In this document: positions 1-6,031 of the stretch, one piece after another | Layout of the letters: each line of letters opens with the position of its first letter | Position numbering within the stretch: position 1 is the stretch's first letter | NCBI GenBank assembly: GCA_023134935.1 | Contig: JAGLUD010000038.1 | Location: 1-6,879, forward strand | Source: Paracoccaceae bacterium | GTDB lineage: Bacteria > Pseudomonadota > Alphaproteobacteria > Rhodobacterales > Rhodobacteraceae | Length of the DNA: 6,879 bases | Direction of reading: 5' to 3' | Notes under the pieces: generated by a model | Database searches by the model: none | Told to the model about the DNA's origin: nothing | The model's input: only the letters and a program-made list of their open reading frames with translations | Program-made: the position numbers and the translations under genes

Positions 1-1167
1 ATGGCCAGCTACCACGGCCCCGGAACTTGCACGTTCTACGGGACGGCGAACACCAACCAGATGCTGATGGAATTCATGGGTCTTCATTTACCCGGAGCAA
101 GCTTCGTTAACCCGAACACGCCGCTGCGTGATGCCCTGACTATTGAAGGTTCAAAACGTTCGCTCGCCATCTCTGCACTTGGCAACGAATACACTCCTGT
201 TTGCGATATCCTAGACGAAAAGGCCTTTGTAAACGGCATCGTCGGACTGATGGCGACAGGCGGGTCTACCAACCTTTTGATCCACCTTCTTGCCATGGCG
301 CGTGCGGCTGGTATCGTGCTCGACTGGGAGGATTTTTCCGCTATTTCAGCCGTCACACCGCTGATCGCCCGTGTATATCCAAACGGTCTTGCGGACGTTA
401 ACCATTTTCATGCCGCAGGCGGTACGGGTTACATGATTGGCGAACTGTTGGCTTCGGGTCTGTTACATGCCGACACCAAAACCGTTGTTGGAACCGGACT
501 AGCACAATACACGCAAGAACCCAAAATTCGCGACGGCGAATTGGCGTGGGAAGCGGGCGCCGCCCAATCCCTCAACGATAAGATCCTTAAAACAGTTGAT
601 GACCCGTTCCAGCCAACTGGCGGCCTTTCTCACCTGAAGGGTAATCTAGGCTCGGGCGTCATGAAAATATCGGCCGTCGCCGAAGACAAACGCGTCATCA
701 CCGCACCCGCGCGCATATTCCATGATCAGGAAGACGTGAAGGCCGCTTTCAAGGCTGGTGAAATGACCAAAGACGTAATCGTAGTAGTCCGCTTCCAAGG
801 CCCGCAGGCAAATGGAATGCCGGAGCTACACTCGCTTACACCGCTACTGACCATCATGCAGGAACGCGGCCAAAAAGTTGCGCTGGTAACCGACGGTCGC
901 ATGTCAGGCGCGTCCGGCAAAGTTCCGTCTGCAATCCATGTATCACCAGAGGCCCTCGCCGGTGGTCCGCTCGCTTGCCTACAGGACGGCGACATAATAA
1001 CCGTCGATGCCATCAACGGCACACTTGATGTGCAGGATAAAAGCGTGCTCGACCGGCCCAAAGCGACTGCGGATCTATCCGCAAACGCGCACGGTACCGG
1101 TCGCGAACTGTTCGAAATATTCCGTCGCAATGTCGGCCCCGCAGAAACAGGAGCCAGCGTATTTTGA
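1..1167 (+). CDS. edd: 6-phosphogluconate dehydratase, C-terminal part (5'-truncated by window)
   Basis: This gene encodes Edd of the IlvD/Edd dehydratase family. It removes water from 6-phosphogluconate to give 2-keto-3-deoxy-6-phosphogluconate (KDPG), the first committed Entner-Doudoroff step, in the cytosol. The 388 visible residues align from memory with the last two thirds of the ~603-residue E. coli Edd. The motif [16 protein letters not shown] (residues 6-21) holds a conserved Fe-S cluster cysteine (C10 here). It is followed by [14 protein letters not shown] (78-91), NGMPELH (271-277) and the family signature [11 protein letters not shown] (297-307). The ATG at base 1 is an internal methionine, because roughly 215 residues, including the other cluster cysteines, are missing; the true start lies upstream. 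It is the first visible gene of a + strand operon, and its TGA stop overlaps the start of the next gene. No frameshift is seen. Identification is very secure. Confidence 0.96.
   Translation: MASYHGPGTCTFYGTANTNQMLMEFMGLHLPGASFVNPNTPLRDALTIEGSKRSLAISALGNEYTPVCDILDEKAFVNGIVGLMATGGSTNLLIHLLAMARAAGIVLDWEDFSAISAVTPLIARVYPNGLADVNHFHAAGGTGYMIGELLASGLLHADTKTVVGTGLAQYTQEPKIRDGELAWEAGAAQSLNDKILKTVDDPFQPTGGLSHLKGNLGSGVMKISAVAEDKRVITAPARIFHDQEDVKAAFKAGEMTKDVIVVVRFQGPQANGMPELHSLTPLLTIMQERGQKVALVTDGRMSGASGKVPSAIHVSPEALAGGPLACLQDGDIITVDAINGTLDVQDKSVLDRPKATADLSANAHGTGRELFEIFRRNVGPAETGASVF
1149..1153 (+). promoter_or_regulatory. Ribosome binding site fixing a TTG start
   Basis: An AGGAG core lies inside the last codons of edd, 10 nt before the TTG at 1164-1166. 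No ATG or GTG lies at a suitable distance in that frame, so this Shine-Dalgarno sequence is the main argument for the TTG start of the PPOX gene. The TTG shares two bases with the edd TGA (the sequence is TTGA), so translation of the two genes is probably coupled. Confidence 0.7.
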
Positions 1168-1760
1168 TCGAAACAATCGAACAACTCGAAGCTCTTTATG
1201 GCACGCCCAAGGCTCCGTCGCTGGTAAAAGTTGCGGACCATGTCACCGCTGAATACGGCGCGTACATCAAGGCCGCGCCGTTTGTTGCACTGGCCACGGT
1301 CGGTCCCGAAGGGTTGGACTGCACTCCACGCGGCGATAACGGACAGGTGGTATTTATCGAGGACGACAAAACCCTCTCGCTACCTGATTGGCGCGGAAAT
1401 GACCGAATTGACACCTTGCGCAACATCGTGCGCGATCCGCGCCTTTCACTGATGTTCCTCGTGCCCGGCTCAAACACCATTGTGCGCGTTAACGGCACAG
1501 GCCAGATTTCCGCCAAGCCGGACTTGTTGCAGCGTTTTGCCAAATCCGGCAAGATGCCTCGCACCGTTTTGCTGATCACGATCAACGAGATATATTTCCA
1601 ATGCGCCCGCGCCGTGATGCGCGCCGACCTTTGGAGCGGCAAACCTGCCCCTACCTTGCCCACGGCTGGCGATATCTTGTCATCAATGACAGATGGCGAA
1701 GTTGGCGGCACTGAATACGATAAAACATGGCCCGCACGGGCCGAGAAAACCTTATGGTGA
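1164..1760 (+). CDS. Pyridoxamine 5'-phosphate oxidase-family (PPOX, FMN-binding split-barrel) protein
   Basis: The product has 198 residues and resembles the 'PPOX class probable FMN-dependent enzyme' group (MSMEG_1061/DR_2398-like) rather than true PdxH. Family-like stretches are [20 protein letters not shown] (residues 39-58), [20 protein letters not shown] (78-97), LVPG (99-102) and VRVNGTGQI (107-115), which form the flavin-binding split barrel, then [11 protein letters not shown] (147-157) near the C-terminus. There is no signal peptide or membrane segment, so it should be cytosolic. Members bind FMN or a related flavin, but the physiological substrate of this subgroup is not established, so I assign no reaction. 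The TTG start is supported by AGGAG 10 nt upstream and overlaps the edd stop by 4 bases; eda follows after 4 nt. It therefore sits as an integral cistron between two Entner-Doudoroff enzymes. The family call is firm and the function is unknown. Confidence 0.88.
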   Translation: MIETIEQLEALYGTPKAPSLVKVADHVTAEYGAYIKAAPFVALATVGPEGLDCTPRGDNGQVVFIEDDKTLSLPDWRGNDRIDTLRNIVRDPRLSLMFLVPGSNTIVRVNGTGQISAKPDLLQRFAKSGKMPRTVLLITINEIYFQCARAVMRADLWSGKPAPTLPTAGDILSSMTDGEVGGTEYDKTWPARAEKTLW

Positions 1761-1764
1761 CATC

Positions 1765-2412
1765 ATGATAAACGCTCAAGACGCCTGCAAAATGAACCGC
1801 GAAGTTTGCGCCCTCGCCCCCATCGTCCCCGTTCTGGTCGTGCATGACGCAAGCACCGCCCGCGAACTGGCCGAAGCACTGGTCGCAGGCGGATTGCCTG
1901 CGCTTGAAGTAACGTTACGAACTCCCGACGCACTGGAAGTTATCCGCGCGATGTCCGAAGTCGCAGGCGGCGTGGTTGGTGCAGGGACCTTGATAACGCC
2001 CGAAGACGTCAAAGCCGCCAAGGCCGCGGGTGCAAAATTCGGCGTGTCCCCCGGGGCGACCGACAGTCTGATCCAAGCCTGCGAAGACGAAGACCTACCG
2101 CTGCTGGCGGGTGCCGCGACCGCGACCGAGGCAATGCGAATGTTAGAAAAGGGCTACGACCTGTTGAAGTTCTTCCCTGCCGAAGCCTCCGGCGGCGCAC
2201 CTGCCCTCAAGGCGATCGGCGCCCCTTTACCACAAGTCACGTTCTGCCCAACGGGCGGCGTTAGTCTGGCAAACGCACTGAATTATTTAGACCTGCCAAA
2301 CGTAATTTGCGCAGGCGGAAGCTGGGTGGCCCCAGCCAACCTGATAAGCGCAGGGGATTGGGCAGGCATCGAGTCCCTCGCCCGCGAAGCAAGCCAACTG
2401 GGGCGCACATAA
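1765..2412 (+). CDS. eda: KDPG/KHG aldolase (2-dehydro-3-deoxy-phosphogluconate aldolase)
   Basis: Eda cleaves KDPG into pyruvate and glyceraldehyde-3-phosphate, completing the Entner-Doudoroff pathway; many homologues also cleave 4-hydroxy-2-oxoglutarate. It is a class I aldolase with a single TIM barrel. The 215 residues compare with 213 in E. coli. Visible landmarks are EVTLRT (48-53) with the catalytic Glu48, VGAGT (71-75), the pyruvate-pocket GVSPG (93-97), LKFFPAE (134-140) with the Schiff-base Lys135, CPTGGVS (161-167) and the phosphate-binding GGSW (184-187). The frame is open further upstream to an ATG at 1693, but that would overlap the PPOX gene by 68 nt and add a non-family N-terminus. 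The ATG at 1765 gives the usual length, with a weak GGTGA 4 nt upstream. Its TAA stop shares one base with the pgi ATG. Identification is very secure; the start is likely. Confidence 0.95.
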   Translation: MINAQDACKMNREVCALAPIVPVLVVHDASTARELAEALVAGGLPALEVTLRTPDALEVIRAMSEVAGGVVGAGTLITPEDVKAAKAAGAKFGVSPGATDSLIQACEDEDLPLLAGAATATEAMRMLEKGYDLLKFFPAEASGGAPALKAIGAPLPQVTFCPTGGVSLANALNYLDLPNVICAGGSWVAPANLISAGDWAGIESLAREASQLGRT

Positions 2413-3974
2413 TGGGTGATATTTGGTCTGACCTTACCGCACATCGCAAGCGCACCGCTGACACTCATATCAGCAAATTGCTGAACGATCCCAGCCGGTT
2501 CGACACTTTCACCACCTCACTAGACGATATGTTGTTGGACTATTCCAAAACGTCAATCGACGCACCAGCCATGCACATGCTTCTAAAGCTCGCTTCCGGT
2601 GTCGAGGCTAAGCGGGACGCCATGTTCCGTGGCGACAAAATCAACACGACCGAGGACCGTGCCGTACTGCACACCGCCCTTCGAAACCGCTCGGGCAATC
2701 CCGTTTTGGTTGATCGCATCGACGTCATGCCAGACATTCAAGATACGCTAAACTGCATGCGGAAATTCAGTCAAGGCATCCGACAGGGCGACATTTGCGC
2801 CGCCGATAAGCGCCCCTTTACCGATGTCGTCAACATAGGGATCGGCGGCTCCGACCTTGGCCCCGTGATGGCGACGCTGGCTTTGGCGCCCTTCCATGAT
2901 GGTCCGCGCACACATTTCATATCGAACATAGATGGCGCGCATGTTCACGACATTCTGAAAGGGCTGGACCCGACGCGAACACTGGTAGTTATCGCATCGA
3001 AAACATTCACCACTGTCGAAACTATGACTAACGCCAAAACGGTCGTAAAATGGTTGACCGACGCACTCGGTGAGCAACACACGAAACATCTTGCTGCCGT
3101 TTCAAGCGCTACAGAAGCCACCGCCGCATTTGGCATCGACCGTGGACGGGTGTTTGGTTTCGAGGATTGGGTCGGCGGTCGGTACTCCGTCTGGGGACCG
3201 ATTGGCCTGCCGTTAATGTTAGCCATCGGGCCTGACAACTTCGACGACTTCCTACAAGGCGCGTTCGAAATGGACACGCATTTCCGGACGGCACCTCTAG
3301 GTGAAAACATGCCCGTTCTGCTGGCGCTGATTGGCATTTGGCATAACAACATTTGCGGCTACCCCACTCGCGCGATACTGCCCTATGACCAACGCCTCAG
3401 CCGTTTGCCTGCCTATTTCCAACAGTTGGATATGGAGAGTAATGGCAAAAGCGTCGCCCAGAACGGAGCACCACTTACTCGCAGTTCTGGCCCTATAGTG
3501 TGGGGGGAACCCGGCACGAACGGACAGCACGCGTTCTATCAACTTATCCACCAAGGCACCGCCGTCATCCCTTGCGAATTTTTGGTCGCAGCGCAAGGTT
3601 TCGAAGTGGATCTTCAGCATCACCACGACCTTTTAGTCGCAAACTGCCTCGCTCAATCCGAAGCGCTGTTGCTTGGTCGTGCATCCCCAATAGCAAAATC
3701 GCCCCATCGGGAGTTTCCCGGTAATCGCCCGTCCACCACCTTGATGTATCGGCAATTAACGCCACACACCTTAGGGAAAATTCTTGCACTTTACGAACAT
3801 CGTGTTTTCGTTGAAGGTGAGATTTGGGGGATCAACAGTTTTGATCAATGGGGTGTCGAGCTTGGCAAAGAACTAGCAACTAAGATGCTTCCCATGGTAA
3901 GTACTGCTAGTAAAATGGATGACGTTGACAATTCAACCACCGGACTCCTGCATACCTATCACGCGCTAAAATAG
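2412..3974 (+). CDS. pgi: Glucose-6-phosphate isomerase
   Basis: Pgi reversibly interconverts glucose-6-phosphate and fructose-6-phosphate. In an Entner-Doudoroff organism it mainly feeds fructose carbon into glucose-6-P or recycles triose carbon. The 520-residue product carries [10 protein letters not shown] (141-150), SKTFTT (196-201), the first signature DWVGGRYS (252-259), MESNGK (341-346) with catalytic Glu342, [15 protein letters not shown] with catalytic His373 (31 residues after the Glu, as in the rabbit enzyme), and the second signature [10 protein letters not shown] (477-486) with Lys486. The ATG at 2412 overlaps the eda TAA by one base (TAATG), and a GGGG run lies 8 nt upstream. 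The frame is open to an ATG at 2307 inside eda, but the added residues are basic and unlike the family. It is about 29 residues shorter than E. coli Pgi, partly through a compact loop near 420-438. It is the last gene of the operon. Confidence 0.97.
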   Translation: MGDIWSDLTAHRKRTADTHISKLLNDPSRFDTFTTSLDDMLLDYSKTSIDAPAMHMLLKLASGVEAKRDAMFRGDKINTTEDRAVLHTALRNRSGNPVLVDRIDVMPDIQDTLNCMRKFSQGIRQGDICAADKRPFTDVVNIGIGGSDLGPVMATLALAPFHDGPRTHFISNIDGAHVHDILKGLDPTRTLVVIASKTFTTVETMTNAKTVVKWLTDALGEQHTKHLAAVSSATEATAAFGIDRGRVFGFEDWVGGRYSVWGPIGLPLMLAIGPDNFDDFLQGAFEMDTHFRTAPLGENMPVLLALIGIWHNNICGYPTRAILPYDQRLSRLPAYFQQLDMESNGKSVAQNGAPLTRSSGPIVWGEPGTNGQHAFYQLIHQGTAVIPCEFLVAAQGFEVDLQHHHDLLVANCLAQSEALLLGRASPIAKSPHREFPGNRPSTTLMYRQLTPHTLGKILALYEHRVFVEGEIWGINSFDQWGVELGKELATKMLPMVSTASKMDDVDNSTTGLLHTYHALK

Positions 3975-3981
3975 CAGGCTA
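3972..3981. other. Convergent pgi/mak stop junction, small palindrome
   Basis: The two TAG stop codons of pgi (+) and mak (-) face each other across 4 nt. Together they form TAGC-AG-GCTA, with GCTA also repeated at 3965-3968. The loop of 2 nt is too small for a stable hairpin and no convincing U-tract follows on either strand. I therefore do not call a terminator, and the transcripts may run into each other. Confidence 0.4.
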
Positions 3982-4881
3982 AAGCCACGCAGCACCACGA
4001 ACACCAGAGCTATCTCCATGCATATTTCGAACAATCGAGGTTTTTAGCTGATCGCCGAAAACATACGGCTTTACCAAGTCTAGAATGGTTTCGTATATGC
4101 GGTCAATGTTAGAAACTCCGCCTCCTAAGACGATAACATCTGGGTCCAGCACATTGATAATCGCCGCCAACGAGCGCGCTAAACGATCCTCGAACCGTGC
4201 GAATGCTTCCTCCGCAACTGCATCACCCGATTTGAACATGGAAACTATTTCTGGAACGCTTGGTCCGCCTTCGATTGGAACACCCGCACGGCGCGCATAA
4301 TCTGCGGCCAGCGACGGCCCCGACAACCAACTTTCAGTATGTCCAAACTGGCCACAACTACACTTGGGTCCGGGGCGTTCATCATCGCGAGGGCTCGGAA
4401 GCGGCATGTGTCCCCACTCGCCCGCAATGGAGTTCGCGCCAATCAATATCTGTCCGTTAACCACGATGCCGCCACCAACACCAGTTCCGAGGATCACGCC
4501 AAAAACTACCGAGGCCCCCTCGCCTGCGCCATCGACGGCTTCAGACAAAGCGAAACAGTTTGCGTCATTTGCGATTTTTACGGGCAAACCGACGGCAGCT
4601 TCCAAATCGCCGCGTAGGTCACGACCGTTTAACCAAACCGAGTTTCCAAGCGAGATTTGTCCGGTGCTGAGGTCAACCGAACCTGGCACCCCAATCCCGA
4701 CTGAACCCGCTGTTGCCCCGGCCATTTCCTGAAGTTGTAACGTCGCACTTTGGATGGCCAGAACACCAGCTTCGTAATCGAACCTAGGAGTCTCAAAGCG
4801 CAATTCCGCAAGTGTTTCGCCATTATCCCCAATCGCAATACCCGCGATTTTCGTGCCGCCATAATCAAATCCGATACGCAT
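3979..4881 (-). CDS. mak: ROK-family fructokinase (Mak-like)
   Basis: This is a cytosolic sugar kinase of the ROK family, expected to phosphorylate fructose to fructose-6-phosphate with ATP. Its product would be the substrate of the neighbouring Pgi. The 300 residues resemble E. coli Mak (302 aa) from end to end. The landmarks are the phosphate loop FDYGGTK (5-11), GIGVPGS (62-68), WLNG (83-86), NDANC (105-109) with the catalytic Asp106, LGTGVGGG (131-138), GEWGH (154-158) with zinc ligand His158, CSCGQFGHTE (174-183), LDPDVIVLGGGVSN (245-258) and GDSSGVRGAAWL at the end. The usual ROK motif CxCGxxGCxE has His181 in place of the third cysteine. The ATG at 4881 matches the Mak N-terminus, with a weak AGAGAG 8 nt upstream. 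Hexose specificity (fructose versus glucose, mannose or N-acetylglucosamine) is inferred from overall similarity. Confidence 0.87.
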   Translation of the reverse strand: MRIGFDYGGTKIAGIAIGDNGETLAELRFETPRFDYEAGVLAIQSATLQLQEMAGATAGSVGIGVPGSVDLSTGQISLGNSVWLNGRDLRGDLEAAVGLPVKIANDANCFALSEAVDGAGEGASVVFGVILGTGVGGGIVVNGQILIGANSIAGEWGHMPLPSPRDDERPGPKCSCGQFGHTESWLSGPSLAADYARRAGVPIEGGPSVPEIVSMFKSGDAVAEEAFARFEDRLARSLAAIINVLDPDVIVLGGGVSNIDRIYETILDLVKPYVFGDQLKTSIVRNMHGDSSGVRGAAWL

Positions 4882-4902
4882 GCATGCACTCTCTGATGTC
4901 TG

Positions 4903-4931
4903 TTGAAAATTGCCAAGTCCAGATGGATAAT
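4903..4931 (+). promoter_or_regulatory. Candidate sigma70 promoter for galM
   Basis: TTGAAA (4903-4908) and GATAAT (4926-4931) are separated by 17 bp, each matching five of six consensus bases. Transcription would start near 4938, leaving a leader of roughly 64 nt before galM. This is prediction from consensus only; alphaproteobacterial promoters often deviate. Confidence 0.45.
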
Positions 4932-4936
4932 TCCAT
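4923..4936. repeat. Inverted repeat ATGGA-TAAT-TCCAT over the galM -10
   Basis: Perfect 5-bp arms flank a 4-bp spacer and cover the proposed -10 box of galM. It could be a regulator half-site pair, but short repeats like this arise by chance in AT-rich spacers. Confidence 0.3.
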
Positions 4937-4939
4937 ATG

Positions 4940-4969
4940 ATAGTACGATAGTTTTGTGTATACAGTCAA
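4940..4969 (-). promoter_or_regulatory. Candidate sigma70 promoter for mak
   Basis: Read on the minus strand, TTGACT (4969-4964) and TACTAT (4945-4940) are separated by 18 bp, matching five and four of six consensus bases. Transcription would begin near 4933 and give a leader of about 50 nt. The promoter faces the galM promoter, so the two starts nearly coincide and initiation could interfere. Confidence 0.4.
4957..4964. promoter_or_regulatory. TGTATACA palindrome, possible shared operator
   Basis: An exact 8-bp palindrome extends weakly to TT-N3-TGTATACA-N3-AA at 4952-4969. It abuts the proposed mak -35 and lies about 20 nt downstream of the proposed galM start, so a bound repressor could affect both genes. 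The cognate regulator is not in the window, and I cannot assign the site to a family. Confidence 0.3.
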
Positions 4970-4990
4970 AGGAGATTACCCATATTTATT

Positions 4991-4995
4991 AAGGA
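4991..4995 (+). promoter_or_regulatory. galM ribosome binding site
   Basis: AAGGA lies 6 nt before the ATG at 5002. A second and stronger purine run, AAAGGAG at 4968-4973, is 28 nt upstream with no start codon at working distance. It may be chance or a standby site, and is not the initiating site. Confidence 0.65.
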
Positions 4996-5001
4996 ATTCT
5001 A

Positions 5002-6012
5002 ATGATTCAGACGCGGAATTTCGGGGAATTCGAAGGCCTAGACGTTATCGAGACAACCCTGCGCTCGGATGTGGCGACAGTATCGATTTTGAACTATGGC
5101 TGTGTCGTTCGTGACTGGCAAGTTCACAAGACGAACGGACCAGTTTCTGTCGTCCTCGGCTTCGAGGAATTCGGGCATTACCCCCAACATTCTCCAAGCT
5201 TCGGGATAATCGCAGGGCGTGTTGCGAACCGGACTGCGCGCGGGAAATTCCAGTTAGACGGCACCGATTATCAACTACCGATTAACAACGGAGTTAACCA
5301 TCTTCATGGTGGAATGTATGGACTTGGTCGACGGATTTGGGAGCTTGAAACCGATGCCGCATCAAATTCGATCAAGCTGACATATCACAGCCCTGACGGC
5401 GAAGAAGGCTATCCAGCCACGGTAGACTTTACAGTAATATACCGCCTGCAAGGCGCGCGGCTCATCTGCGAAATGAACGGGATGCCAAGCGAACCAACGC
5501 CCATTAATCTTGCGCAACACAGCTATTATAACCTGAACGGTGCTGGAGGTGTGCGCGACCACGCAATCCAGATAGCGGCGAAATCGTATACTCCAGTTGA
5601 TGCGACACAAATTCCGACTGGGGAAATCTTTCCGGTAAGAAACACCCGTTTTGATTTCACCCAACCGACCACATTTAACGTAACCGACCCCGAGCGAATT
5701 GGCGTAGATCACAACCTCGTTTTGGATTCTACACGCGATATAGGCTTGCCTGCCGCAACCATCTATTCGCAGCAAAGCAATCTAGAGCTTAAACTCTGGA
5801 CAGGCGAACCCGGTTTGCAACTGTTTAACGCGCCGGATATGAACATTCCGGTTGCTGGTTTGAAAGGCGAAAAATACAGCCCATTCTCGGGCGTATGCCT
5901 AGAAGCCCAGCATTTTCCCGACAGCCTGAACCGGCCAGAGTGGCCTAGCATAATCTGCACGCCAGACAATCCCTACACCCAAAAACTCGAAGTAGAAATC
6001 GCCGAGCGTTGA
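5002..6012 (+). CDS. galM: Aldose 1-epimerase (mutarotase)
   Basis: GalM interconverts the alpha and beta anomers of free aldoses such as glucose and galactose. It speeds entry of sugar released by glycosidases into kinases or dehydrogenases. The 336 residues are close to the usual ~340. Visible family landmarks are AGRVANRTARGKF (71-83) with the sugar-binding Asn76/Arg77, NHLHGG (99-104) with substrate-binding His102, INLAQHSYYNL (168-178) with the catalytic acid His173, VDHNLVL (235-241) with Asp236, and LEAQHFPDSLN (300-310) with the catalytic base Glu301. There is no signal peptide, so it should be cytosolic. The start has AAGGA 6 nt upstream. It stands alone on the + strand, divergent from mak and tail-to-tail with the ABC ATPase gene 3 nt away. 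Exact sugar preference cannot be read from the sequence. Confidence 0.94.
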   Translation: MIQTRNFGEFEGLDVIETTLRSDVATVSILNYGCVVRDWQVHKTNGPVSVVLGFEEFGHYPQHSPSFGIIAGRVANRTARGKFQLDGTDYQLPINNGVNHLHGGMYGLGRRIWELETDAASNSIKLTYHSPDGEEGYPATVDFTVIYRLQGARLICEMNGMPSEPTPINLAQHSYYNLNGAGGVRDHAIQIAAKSYTPVDATQIPTGEIFPVRNTRFDFTQPTTFNVTDPERIGVDHNLVLDSTRDIGLPAATIYSQQSNLELKLWTGEPGLQLFNAPDMNIPVAGLKGEKYSPFSGVCLEAQHFPDSLNRPEWPSIICTPDNPYTQKLEVEIAER

Positions 6013-6031
6013 GGCTTACACTAACCGCTCG
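6003..6031. terminator. Possible stem-loop between convergent galM and ABC ATPase genes
   Basis: CGAGCG (6003-6008) pairs perfectly with CGCTCG (6026-6031) around a 17-nt loop, and the loop contains both stop codons. Two A-T pairs could extend it past a bulge. Neither strand has a clear T-run after the stem, so it is at best a weak or bidirectional terminator. Confidence 0.25.

Noticed and set aside
1..3. ATG at base 1 as the real start of edd
   Set aside because: It lies in the middle of the Edd family alignment, just before the conserved GPGTC motif. The gene must begin about 215 codons upstream.
726..1241. 171-residue minus-strand reading frame antisense to edd
   Set aside because: Its composition mirrors the opposite strand, it has no domain I recognise, and it covers conserved Edd motifs. 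Similar antisense frames over PPOX, pgi and galM were rejected for the same reason.
1693..1764. Longer eda start at 1693
   Set aside because: It would overlap the PPOX gene by 68 nt and add 24 residues unlike any aldolase N-terminus. The 1765 ATG gives the normal length.
1792..1794. Shorter eda start at 1792
   Set aside because: No Shine-Dalgarno sequence precedes it, and the 1765 start fits the operon spacing and family length better.
2307..2411. Longer pgi start at 2307
   Set aside because: The extra 35 residues are the out-of-frame shadow of eda, rich in Arg and Pro, with no similarity to Pgi. The ATG at 2412 forms the usual TAATG junction.
4364..4732. 122-residue plus-strand reading frame across mak
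   Set aside because: It is antisense to conserved ROK motifs, rich in Pro and Ser, with no ribosome binding site or recognisable family.
4936..4941. TATGAT as the galM -10 box
   Set aside because: It resembles the consensus, but no -35 lies 16-18 bp upstream; TTGCCA at 4910 gives a 20-bp spacer. TTGAAA-17-GATAAT is the better pair.
4968..4973. AAAGGAG as the galM ribosome binding site or as a sign of a leader peptide
   Set aside because: It is 28 nt from the galM ATG, and no ATG, GTG or TTG lies at working distance for a small open frame.
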